Assembly: GCA_034620365.1 (NCBI GenBank)
Contig: JAQGEQ010000351.1
Location: 1-64,000, forward strand
Reading direction: 5' to 3'
Source of the DNA: Pegea sp. RAD2-039
Taxonomy: Eukaryota > Chordata > Thaliacea > Salpida > Salpidae
Length of the DNA: 64,000 bases
Shown: piece after piece, positions 12,151 through 23,844 of the stretch
Position numbering within the stretch: the stretch's first letter is position 1
How the letters are laid out: each line of letters opens with the position of its first letter
Notes under the pieces: model-generated
What the model saw: only the letters and a program-made list of their open reading frames with translations
Told to the model about the DNA's origin: nothing
The model's database searches: none
Translations under genes and position numbers: made by a program

Positions 12151-14867
12151 TCCAAGTTATTAAAATATATCAATTTAAATAATAAATTAAATTGAAATTA
12201 TAGCATGTTCTAAAAATAATTTTTAATCAAGATTAATTAAACTATAATTTTGCTATAAAATATATCAACTTATTTAAAACGTATTAAAAAATTATATAAA
12301 TATAGTTAATTCTCCTTATAAGAAACTCAACAAAATCTTAAATTCTAATTAATGATATCAATTAAAAAATTCCTAATAAACAAACAAACTAATTAAGTTA
12401 AAAATTAAAACTTGTTGCTTCTATATATTTAGATAGAAAAAAGTAATATTGATAAATAATTTTATATAATTAAAACACATTAAAAAAGCTTGACTGAAAA
12501 CTTTGCAAGTTACTTAATTAAAACAATATTGCTTAATAAAAATTCTCAAAAGTGTTTATAGATATATAATAAAAAAATTATTTAATTATATTACATCATA
12601 TAATGGTTATAATATCCAAAATTAATTATATTTATATTCATAGCATTCAATAAATAAAATGGTAATTTCAATAATACTTACCCAAATATAAAAAAGAAAA
12701 ATAACAAACTGACAATTAGTTTTAATAAGAAATTTTATTATATCAAAACTAATTAATTAATTGCAATAAGTATAGAGTAAATTTAAAAATAAGTATCGTC
12801 AAAATTAAATATCAAAATTATCAAGTGGATACAAAAATTAAATGAGCTTTTAAAAAAATTATTTTTTTAAATAACTGTAAAATAAACTAGTAAAATAAAC
12901 TGTGAAATAACTTTATTCGATAAATTTAAACGTGACAAATCATGAACTGACTATTTTGGTCAAGTATTAAAATTACACTGGTATATGCTATGTTTATCAT
13001 TATTAGCTTATATAAATAGCTTAGTTTTCAAGTTTAATCATTATTTAATAATTTATAAACATGCCTATTGTAAAATGAAAATAAGATAGCCTAGATTCTA
13101 AAATATATTTATACAATCTTCATTAAAATTATTTGTTTCAAGATTTCTGTAAATCAAAATGACGATTTTTGACTAGTCAGGTTTTCTCAATAATAGACAA
13201 CATTTGGGCCTTATTATTTTAAAGCCGTAAATCTTATTTAATCAAAATTATTTTTTCATATAAGATATGAAGCGTGAAAGCTTTATTCGAGCCTCTTGAT
13301 CTAAGTAGATTCTTTAGGCTTACAGACATCGCAGCTAATTTCTTAAGTTAAAAATTACAAAACCTTTCATGCTTCAGAAGCTGATATTCACAATAAATTC
13401 ATATTTTTTTAAATCGAAATCACAATGTGTAAATTTATCAAATCCGTGGTATTCAAATAAAACCTAAAATTTGTAATTATAGGAAAACTTATCTGACTAG
13501 GGTAGAATACCTCGTCACTGCTCCCAAACAAAACAAAGTAAAGATAGGTAGACAGAAGGCTTTGTTGAATGTAGTTCGGAAGTTTATTTCTAATTTCTAC
13601 AAGTCTTAATTCAAATTTGGATTCTCAAATCAAACGAAGATGTTTGAGTCTTTAAAAGCTTTTCATAAAATTATATTACGATTTACTTATCTGATACATC
13701 AGAGATAATATATCCTCCTAAACTTCAAAAACATCATTTCCAAAAACAGTCCCAGTTTTATTGAAAACCACTTAGGATATCAAAGGGATCTACGCAACAG
13801 ATAATAGACCAGCATTTACGTTGAGCATTGAATGTTAAAGCCGTCCAGACAAAATAAAGATTAAAGCTTTCACTTGTTGGTTAAACAACTTATGCCGTAT
13901 AATTAAAGTTTGCACTTCTGTTGATGTAGAAGTTTCACTTCACTGAATCTATAAGATGTACTGGTAGTTGGTCATTTACATGAAACTAAATTTTTCAAAA
14001 ATTTTACTTTGTAAACCTAATATAAATGGTTTTAACCTCCACTCAAAAAGCCACCAATGGGCGTACACAGGCTTGCTTTCTAGTACAATTGACGTGAGTG
14101 GTAGGATAATCTTCTGTTAACAGCTTTTAACCAGTTTCTTTTAAAAGAATGATAACAAACACAAGGTTTGAAGAATAAATCAGAATTGTCTAAGTTTGTA
14201 ATTTTGAATAGAACTAAAATCATAATACTTTTGAGGAGTTTTAAGAAAGCTGGTAAACGCTTATGTATAAGAAAGATAATGAAGTCTAGAATCATTGAGC
14301 AAAATATTTTGATTTTAGTGAAGTTAGTTTAACTTAAATTGCCAGACGTTTTCTCATGTTAAAAACTTGTCTTATTACAAACCAATAAAGATCTACAAAG
14401 AATAATATCCATCTCGACAATTTTTACAGAATATCAAATGAAAATTGTTTGATAAGAGAAAATTATGAATAATTTAGGACATCATATACTTGTGTTTGAA
14501 CAGTTCTTTCTTTTTTTAAGATTTAAAATCCATCTTTAAAGAAAAGTTGTTATTTGTATAAAGGTTAGATAAAAATCGCCTATAAGCTTATAGTATCAGT
14601 TGCTAATTTGTTGCTAAAAAGTGTTCTATATTGGTTCTAATTAGCAAAGATCTTAACAAGGTTTCTACTTAAATGATTGTTATACTTCTTTACAAGTTAC
14701 AATTTTAGCATACTTAATTTAATGGTGATTATCTCCTCTTTATTACGTTGTACAGGAAAAAGTATTGTTCGTCAACACTTGGGTTTCTGGTCAGATCCTT
14801 AAATGAAACGTTGGATTCTCTGCCATCTGGGTAGCAAACGAACGCACACATTGGATTATCCTCCAGT
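12151..14867. other. AT-rich stretch without a recognised gene
   Basis: Sequence upstream of DHTKD1, so it should include its promoter, but no specific element can be assigned. The open frame at 14080-14295 (-) has no recognisable motif. Confidence 0.4.
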
Positions 14868-15415
14868 AGTTAGATAGTGAACGTTATTCAAAAGGACTTA
14901 TATCAGACAAAGTTACAAATATTCTGATTCATGGAGATGCAGCTTTTACTGGTCAAGGTACAAAGCATTAAAATCTTAATTACAAAGAAGTAGATATAGT
15001 AACAAAAAAATGATTTCTATTTTTAGGTATTGTTATGGAATATTTAAACATGTCACAGTTACCTAACTTTGATGTCGGAGGCTCTATCCATATTATTGTC
15101 AACAATCAAATTGGTTTTACAACCCCTCCGGAAATTGGGCGAAGTTGTTCACATGCTAGTGATCCATGTCAGTGATCATATGACTCGATAAATTTGAATT
15201 CTTGAAATTTCAATAAAATATTTATTTTAGTTGTTTAGTTAAAGTAATGCTGATAACTGAAGTTTATTTGCTGTGAATCTTAGATTGATACTGATATTCC
15301 AGGTAGGATGATCAACTCTCCGGTAATTTGCGTCAACGGGGAGTCGATCCCAGCTTTGATTCAAGCAGCTCATATATCAGCAGAATATCGAATAAAGTTT
15401 CAAAAGTAACAAACT
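14868..15415 (+). pseudogene. Inverted partial copy of DHTKD1 exons 5-7 with introns
   Basis: Read on the plus strand this 548-bp block matches the reverse complement of 10325-10870. It covers the 3' part of exon 5, intron 5, exon 6, intron 6, exon 7 and a few bases of intron 7. I count five substitutions and one single-base indel, about 99% identity. Exonic changes are Cys to Tyr, Lys to Arg, Arg to Cys and one silent change. All splice sites and the reading frame remain intact. Because introns are present it is a DNA-level duplication, not a retrocopy. No start codon or other exons of the gene were found around it. Confidence 0.93.
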
Positions 15416-18400
15416 ACTAAGTATCTGCTTTGTTTTGAAAAAATAGCTTTAGAAACCACATCTTCCTAGAAATACAATTATATAATCCTAGCAAGCTATC
15501 GACCAAACCGATCTTTTGAAAAGTATCGAAAGCTAATTAGTAACTCGGTGAACAAGTTTTATAGATGAGATGAATTTCTGGTGTCGTTAATGGAGTTATT
15601 TGTCAATACAAGTGTCTGCAATTTCCGAACAGTTGAAATTGCTAAATGTACAAACACATTTAAATTACTTCTTAACTTGCAAAAGATTATCCAAGTTGGA
15701 ATATAGAATACAAGTTAACAAAATATTGTTTTGTTTTCTTTTTAGTAGTCTAAACTTCCTTATCAGCAGATGTTTATCGTTTCCACAATAGAAGTAAATA
15801 TAGTGACACAATAATTCATATAATATAACAAAATCTTAAAAATCTAAATTAATCATTAATAGTCTGAATCAAAACTCCGACATTTATAAAATCCATCCTC
15901 AATTCTACAAAGTTTGTTGCTTGTAAGAGCTTTGATATTAATAGCATCTGTATATCAAAGTGACAATTTTAGCTTGTGGTAGCAGCAATGCTGGTTTGTA
16001 CTTCTCAAGTAATACAAACTTTTTTATTATTTAACTAAGGATGTATAAAGACTATGTCGTGACATTATCAGTACACAGGAACATAGAATTAATTCAGTTG
16101 ATTGTTTTAATATACAATAAGAATTAAGAGTATAAGCTTGATACGATGTCATCTGGATTCTTAGTGAGTGTTTTAGACGTCGTTTTCAAGAAAACTTATT
16201 TGTTAGCTAAGTAATTCTTTGCTTGCTTCATTGATAGTTACAACTTTTATTCTTCACATGCTTAAATCAGTTAATCTGGTGTTTTTCATAAATAAACTTA
16301 CCTAGCTTATAGTAAAGTAAACAAACTGAAAAATTTAAAATCAAGTTGATTATCAGAACCTGCATTTGATTACGAAAAAGACACAATTACTAATTTTAAG
16401 GTAAAAGTTTTTAAATTGAAAGAATAAATTACAATTTATTGTGTTGAAATATCAGTTTTAGTGTCTACTTTATTTATTAATATTTCAGATGGAAATTGTA
16501 AAAAAAAATTTTATAGAAGCAATATGAGTTAGTTTAAAGATACAAGAAAAATGTTCTGATGCTAATCTATAAGTCTTTGATAACTATAATCACGTTAAAG
16601 GTTTTTCTATTTTAGTTAAAATTAAAATGGTTTAGCCGCTTAAAAAAATAATCAGTTATAAAAGAAGGCATTCAAATATCGAATAGTATTTTAAATAGTT
16701 CAGTTGTTATCAGAGAAGAGCTAATAAACAAACGACAAAATGCTATTACGAAAGTAAAACTCAATGTTTGTATAAACAGACAATTTGAACATTAAAGATG
16801 TGAACAGATGTGTAATTGATGTATAATGCATGGTTGGTATTTGTTTATAAAGTTATTGATTTGGCAAACATTTCTACATTTTTGTAATATTACTTGTTAT
16901 TAAACTTCAAAAAGTAATTATGATGTAAGAACTTGATATTTTAAAAATTAAACTGCTTTGAAACATTGCCAAGTTGCTTAATTTTCATTAATAAGTAAGT
17001 ACGTTTCAATAATAATTTTATTTGTATCATTTTATTAAAAATTAGTCTGCAAAATTGGGTTGCCAAAAATCGTTCAGGGCTGCCAAATATTTTTGATAAA
17101 CTTTATTGTAACAATAAAACCTTTTAATCAAATAAAACATCAAACATATTTTTGAAATTGCTGTAGTAAATTACTTAAACAGATTTCAATTGGTGACTTA
17201 ACGCTGTTAGTCAATAATAATTAGATAATAATGTTTATGTTGTATCTAGCTATCACTAGTAAACACCGTGAGATCATTATTACAAGCTTGTCCGGCTAAC
17301 AACTCTCTTATATATAAACTTGTTTTGAAAAGCTTCCTGTTTGTACCTCTAATTTTAAATAACCAAATATATATTCATTAAAATCTTTTAAATTACTAAG
17401 TTACTTAACTACTAAAATTCAAAATTTTTGTTTGTTAAACTAAGTAGCAGTAACAAGTACAGACGGTTATTTTTTATTAGACAATTACATTATATAAGCT
17501 AAATAATAAACATAAGCAACTTTGAAATTAATACTGAAAGGTTAAAACTATGTGACCTTTATTTTTTCTAAAACTTGTAAACAAATTTTCCCTTTTTACC
17601 ATATTGTTAACAACAATTGTTAAGTATCTTTTCTTACATTTTCTCCATGTTATTTTAGTTTTTTGCGAAGAAAATCTCCCGCGTCAATAGAGAAAATTAA
17701 CTTTTTGAACCTTGTGGCTCTCAGTGTCAATCTTCAACCACCTTTATCTTTTTTCGATCATTATCAATCTATTTCAGATGTATTTTGGCTGACAAGCTTT
17801 CCTCATGCTTACATATGATTTTGTAGAGAAGCGTCGGCTAAACCATCTCCAACCTTTAGGCCCGATGTTTGGTGACATGGCCCGGTGGGACAGTAATCTT
17901 CAAGTTCAACGGATTGTAAATTCTATAACGGACTTTTTTTTCCTAGATGAACAACTACAAAGCAGTAGCTATTTACCCAAAATTGTTCAATTTTATTAAT
18001 GCACGTTTGAAGAAAATGACTTTATATTAAATTTTGTTAATATTAGAAAAACTTTCTACATAACTCCTTCATTCAAAATTGGAACAAATTTTACTTATTA
18101 CCTATTTTCTTTGGATTTCATTAAAATCTTCAAGATTGTTATTTTGCTTGAATGTTAATGTTCAAAATGACATTATGAAAAATACTACATTTAATTACAT
18201 GATGTTTAACCTTTATAAATTGTAATTCTGATCTAATTTCTGTTCTTATAATGTTTAAAAACAACATTTAAAAGTCATGTGACAAACTTACTAGGTTTTT
18301 AAGTGGTCGTTTTTTGCAACATTAATCAATAAAAAAGAAGGAACTGATTTATCAGTGAGACACAAATCATTTAGAAATTTATTTCAAAATTAATCATTAA

Positions 18401-19821
18401 ACAACAGATCTACAGTTTAGTAATTAAGATCTTTTTTATTCAAAGATTTTTATCAATAATTCTTTTTTCATAAAGTTTAATAAAGTGCCAAATATTTGAG
18501 AATTAAACTTCATAAAGATTGAAATCAAATAAATAAAATTTATCATCCTATTGTTTACTACTTTCAGGGGCTGCTTTTAAGTAAAATTGTTTTGTGGCTT
18601 ATTTATTATCATTGTATAGAGCTTAATATTTTGACGTTTTAGTTATGTGTTTAAAAAAGCTTTACAGACTGTAAATTTAATTTAAGAATTTCATTTTACT
18701 AGAAAATGTGGTTTGATACAAAAAATTTTTTTTGCTCAGCATTTCTACAAACTGATAAATTTAAATTAAGGTTCTTTACAAATAATTACCTCTGCTTAAA
18801 TTACAGATTGAAAACAGAATTCCAAAATAAATATTTTTCATAATAAATTTGTAAATAGCTTGGAAATTTTTACTGAAAGTTTAAATTTAAAGATTTAAAT
18901 GAAATTTTGGTCATTTGATTTAAGAACTGAAGAAAAATATTTTTTTTTCAACGTAAATTGATTGAATAGTTTCGTTGAATTAAGTTTGTTTTAAGAAACC
19001 AATGTAAATAAATAATTGATAAACAATAATTGGAAAAGATTAGAATGACATCATTGATTCTTATGCCAATTTCCTTTTTTTTAACTGAAATCTGCTGCTA
19101 GTCGGCAGATTAGAAAATTTTCGAAAACTAATTTTAGTGATATAGAAAATCAATAATTTAATTAAAATGAAAACTGTTTTATAAAAACTAATATAATTCT
19201 ATCGTTTCTTCGTGTAATCTTAAAATATTGTTTAAGCATTGACATATTTCATGCTAAATAAATATTTAAACTCAATGAATAAATTTTCTTGTTTTATTAC
19301 TAGTATGAAAAAGGTACAAAAGTTTGACATTTGAACTTTTAAATTATCGATCACTTCAATCAATTCTATCCATATTTCAACTTTCTATTTTTTCACATCC
19401 TTTTATCACAAATACTCGCTCCTAATTGGCTGATGCTGTCACGTGATGCTGGTCACTTATGACCTCAAGCCTACAATGTAACAAAAGTAATTTATGCAAA
19501 TTAATTTCAACTTTTCGTTTATTTTTGTGGTTCGAAAAATTGTTCTCTAAATTTTACCAATTAATTTTGTTAAAATTTTGAAACTTTTATGAAGAACAAT
19601 TTAGAGATTTGTAATCAAAGCTAAAAACTGAAAGTTAAGAACAGAAATCAAAAAGAATTTCCAAAGATCCCAAAAACCTCCCAACATCTCAAGATTTTCA
19701 GTTGAATCAATCAAAAAGCCGATTTATTTGAGCAGCAGATCACGTGACAAAGGAAACAGAAGATGATAAATAAAAGAAGCAGCAGAAGAAGAAAGGCACA
19801 AAAAGCGTTGATGACGTCACA
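15416..19821. other. No firmly supported gene
   Basis: Mostly AT-rich DNA. A less AT-rich patch at about 17640-18000 carries an open frame (17805-17999, +) beginning after a possible acceptor (TCTATTTCAG near 17776), but I recognise no family and downstream splicing is unclear. The last bases (19740-19821) are more GC-rich and probably belong to the 3' UTR of the minus-strand gene ending at 19822. Confidence 0.35.
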
Positions 19822-21840
19822 TTATATATCTAGTGGTGGAGGTGGGAAGGGACCATCGTGTGAAAGAAAGTGATCTGGAGGAGGTGGAAGCGAGAGAGCT
19901 GCTTCTTCATCGCTTTGATGACGTAAACCGTTGCTATGGTGATGAAGCGTAAGCGGTGGGGGCACTACCGGTAGATCATCTTCAGATGGGGCGTTTGAGG
20001 TCTTTCGGGCCCTTACCGCCAGCTCATTGGGATTTGATAAACGAGTTTGAGGATTTCGGGGCGGGGGAGGGGGCGCCGGTGCCCCTGTTCGTCGCGAAAG
20101 GCTTTTGCTGCGCTGATTGGCTAATGGTTGTGATGTCATCGGTTGATGACGCTTGTGCGGTGACGTCATATGATCGTCTAAGTCCCAACTGTGACGTAAA
20201 ACAGGAGGTTGATTGCTGATTCTTGCGTCCTCCATTTGCTCATTAAGAGCTTGGATTCGGGAAGACTCTCGAAGAACAGATCCGCGGTCGTGAAGCAAAC
20301 TGCCGTATCTGGCAACGAAACAGACATATGAAAAGCAGTGATGACGTCATCATAAAGATTTACCGATGCATGATTGGGCGCTGGTGACGTAGCATCATCT
20401 GGTGGCGAGGAATTGTAAAGTGATGAGGATCTGAAAGATGGTAATTTAAGATTTTGTGAAAGATCTCGACGCTAAACTCACTTCTCTCTGGCGCCACTTG
20501 TGGTGGTGGCGAGGGTTCGAGTCCCGTGGCAGTACTCATGATTTTAGCGACTGTTTTGGTGAGGGGAGGAATAAAGACTGGAGGTGGATTTTTATGAAGA
20601 AGGGGACGCATCGTGTAGTGATGATGTAACCCGTTGCTAGATGATGGTGTTGGTTGCCTGGTTACGTAGCAAGTTGGATCGTTTGGAGGTATGAGATGAC
20701 GATCAGTTGATGTGTCTGTGAAGATTAAGAAGTAATGAAGATCAGGAAGTAATGAAGATCAAAAAGTGATAAAGATCAGAAAGTGATGAGGATCAGGAAG
20801 TAATGAAGATCAAGGAGTGATGAAGATCAGGAAGTAATGAAGATTAGGAAGTGAGAAGGATCAGGAAGTGATGAGGATCAGGAAGTAATGAAGATCAAGG
20901 AGTGATGAAGATCAGGAAGTAATGAAGATTAGGAAGTGAGAAGGATCAGGAAGTGATGAAGATCAAGAAGTGATGAGGATCAGGAAGTAATGAAGATCAG
21001 GAAGTGATGAAGATCAAGAAGTGATGAAGATCAAGAAGTGATGAAGATCAGGAAGTGATGAAGATCAGGAAGTTCTAATTAATTTAGAATTGAAAAAAAT
21101 AAAAATCAATAAATATGAAAAGAATTGAGTTTTAGGAATCTGATGCAAATGAGGAGTTGAAAGGATAATCGAAAATTGATAACATGGTAACAAGAGAAGT
21201 ATTTAGAAATCAACTCCTAAAACCTGACCACAAACTTGGAGATAAACAACAAATTTGCTGGCTTTACTTGATTAAGTTCTCAAAAACTTTCAAAGTAGAT
21301 AAGAAAGTTTTGTGATGAGAAGTATAATTAAATAGTTGCTACTAACACGAAAAGCTCAAAAGCTTCCAAAACGTTTCAAAATCATTTATTAAAGAATTTT
21401 CAAAAAAAACGTTTGGTAACATTAGAAATTTGAACAAATTGAATATCTAGGTGAGGCAAGAAATCGTTTTTTTTTTATATTTGTTTTAACCACTCACCCT
21501 GATTAGCATCTGAATTACTCTGCAGACATCTTCTAATAGTTCCAACCAACTCAATATTTCCTCCATATAATCCATTGTTGGCTGCAACCATCAAATTATT
21601 TCCACTGTAATCCATCGTCATCATTGAAACTCCGCTATCTGTCGAACACACCGAGTCACCTCGCCGGTAACTTCCATACACCCTCGCCTGCATATAATCA
21701 CCGTTGTTTAGAGATCGGTAATCATTATGCTGCCCTCCAGTGGGAAGATCTAAGGGTCTTTGAAGACTTTTAGTGGAATTTGGCAACCAGTTCGGTTGAT
21801 TGGTGTTTGGTGGTTCCTTTGACATGTTACTTGTGGTCAT
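19822..21840 (-). CDS. Proline-rich protein of unknown function, 4 exons (possible 3' part of the PPP1R16-like locus)
   Basis: Exons 21840-21498, 20715-20482, 20430-20364 and 20308-19822 join in consistent phases into 377 codons (376 aa). The first ATG has an in-frame TAA directly before it, so the frame starts here unless an acceptor lies inside. The protein is hydrophilic: Ser/Asn/Tyr-rich at the N-terminus (RRGDSVCSTDSGVS), then proline runs such as KNPPPVFIPPL, APAPPPPPRNP and the C-terminal PFPPPPLDI, which look like SH3/EVH1/WW-type ligands. There is no transmembrane segment or enzyme motif. The same strand and the closeness to the ankyrin gene upstream allow either a separate gene or an alternative-promoter form of that locus. 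I do not recognise a family. Confidence 0.6.
20730..21069. repeat. 17-bp minisatellite, 20 units, in an intron
   Basis: Twenty units of about AAGTGATGAAGATCAGG (variants: GTAATG, GAGGATC, GATTAGG) fill the acceptor-side part of intron 1 of the proline-rich gene. A four-unit block (AAGTAATGAAGATCAAG, GAGTGATGAAGATCAGG, AAGTAATGAAGATTAGG, AAGTGAGAAGGATCAGG) occurs twice, pointing to multi-unit duplication. On the transcript strand the unit reads CCTGATCTTCATCACTT, a pyrimidine-rich word with a branch-point-like CTGAT. Confidence 0.95.
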
Positions 21841-23844
21841 TTAGTTTCGACTTATTTCGATTTTTAAAGACTTTCACCAAGCAAAATAAAAAATTGGAAC
21901 AAATTGGAAATTTTTGTCTATTTATCTAATTTACTAAAGATATGTCTGAGGATAAATAATAAATATTATCTTCAACGAAAACATTACAGATTTATCTGAT
22001 TATCTTTTCTATAAATAAAGATAAAAGTATTTTCAAGAAATAAAAATAAACATTTAAACTGAAGAAAGTTTCTTAGCCTAGATTTCCACTAACAATAAAA
22101 CTGAACTTTGTAAACTTCAAATTGAAACTTCAAGCTGAAGCTGCCCAAGGAGCTTGCCAACAAGTTGGTCATCAGTTAAAAAATAAGAAGTTGAAATAGT
22201 GACCAGAAGACCAGTTTGTTGTCATTTGATTTATTAGAGTTTTATTTTTTTATATTAATTGATTGTTGAAGAAGTTATCTGGTTGAAAATGAAGATTAAT
22301 CAAAAGGAAAAAGTGAAGTTAAGAAAACAACTGCTGAAAACTGCTGTTGAATTTGTCAAATTTTCTGCTCTTTAGGGATTACATGAAGTCAAAATAAAAG
22401 GAACAACAAATTATTTGATTACAAACTACTCAAAATTCTTTCTGCTACTTTTCAAATCTGCTGTTTCTCTACTTCTACATGCTAACTGCACAAGCTCTCA
22501 AAGTAAGTAACTTGAAGCTGGCAACTTCTCAATATTTTTGTGAATTATTGGTTAGGGAGTGTGCTTTACACGTCTCTATGTGGGTGTATGTGCTGCACGC
22601 GTGTGTATATGAACACACATACACTCACTCACAGGTTTATACGAAACATCAGATGAGTTAAAAGCAATTAAAAAGAGAAATTTCGAAATCTTTAGCAGAA
22701 AAATCAGTTGAAAAGCCTCGCCTATAAACATAAACAAAATCTTTAAAAAATGACTAATGACATCAAAAGAAGGTATCTGTCTAAAAGTTAGTTGAAAAAG
22801 TGCGTGTGTTGGTAGTTATCGATTTTTGATAAAACTATTTTCAAGTGATTACAACAAACATGAAAAGAAGCGAGTTTTATGAAGAACTTCACAAAATTGT
22901 GATTAAAAAGTGAAATTAGACAAGTTGATAGTTGAGAAAGATTAAAAAGCTTCACAGAGTGAAGAGAAGACAGTGAAAGAGATTGGAGGGGGGTAGGGGT
23001 TCTTTGCATCAATTATTTATTGTTCTTTTATTATATGAAACGTAAATCTACAAAGCTACTCGCTTCATATGAAGTTAAGACTCTTTTAGATTCCAGCTTT
23101 TATTCGAAACAACAAATTGAGTTGAGAAAATGCTGTGAAAGGAAGCTGCTGGCAGATCCTGATGCTAAGTTTCCTTCAAGATGACATTTAATAGGAATAT
23201 CAAAAGAAGAAATATTTCAATCTAATTGAAGTTTAATCAGCAATAAAACCAACAAATCTCTTCAAGTAGATGTCATAAAGGTAACTTGATAAAAATAAAA
23301 ACAAATCCTGTAGAGGAACAGGATTAACTAGATCCAAATCTCAATAAAAACCTGAAAAGATCTGACTAATTGCGAGTCTTGATTGAAAACTGATTCAAAG
23401 ATTAGAAGATAGACGAGTGGCAAGTAGCTGACTACTTGGTGCTGAGCTGAGACTTGCTTAGTATCGACGACGTCAAGCTCACTGCTTCATGTTTTGCTTG
23501 AATGATTTAAAGAGAAATAGAAGAAAAAAAGATTCAAATTTCAGATTCTGTTGATTCAAGCTCTATCACGTGATCACTGATTGCAGTGACGTCATCGGGT
23601 CGAGCTGGGGTCACGTAAATTAAAGATTTGATCATTTAATTATGTTTTGAGGAGTGATGACGTCATTAGTAGCTCGACTGAAAGAGCAGAGTTTGTGACG
23701 TCATAAGCTCGTAACTTTGGAATTATGATGAAAATGATACTTAAAGGAACATTTATAAGTGGATGAAATGACGCGACAATGACGTAGTAGTGATGACGTC
23801 ATCGATTCGAGTGGATAACTACTAAGTTAAAGTAGATCACTTAC
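21841..23844. other. Intron or intergenic region with CRE-like palindromes
   Basis: The region lies between the PPP1R16-like exons and the proline-rich exons. No exon is supported. It holds four TGACGTCA palindromes at 23587-23801 and a CA/GT-rich patch near 22560-22640. It is either one long intron or the promoter region of the gene starting at 21840. Confidence 0.45.
23587..23801. promoter_or_regulatory. Cluster of four TGACGTCA (CRE/ATF-type) palindromes
   Basis: Perfect TGACGTCA copies occur at 23587-23594, 23658-23665, 23696-23703 and 23794-23801. The word is the consensus site of CREB/ATF bZIP factors. The cluster lies about 1.75-2 kb upstream of the ATG at 21840, so it could be a promoter or enhancer. 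The same word is also frequent in exons and introns nearby, which weakens a purely promoter reading. Confidence 0.35.

Noticed and set aside
17805..17999. Plus-strand 64-codon frame in a less AT-rich patch
   Set aside because: It has a possible upstream acceptor but no recognised family and no clear downstream splice partner. Not enough to call a gene.
20516..20527. Perfect tRNA B-box-like GGTTCGAGTCC on the plus strand
   Set aside because: It lies inside a coding exon of the proline-rich gene and I find no A box or foldable cloverleaf upstream. Chance match.
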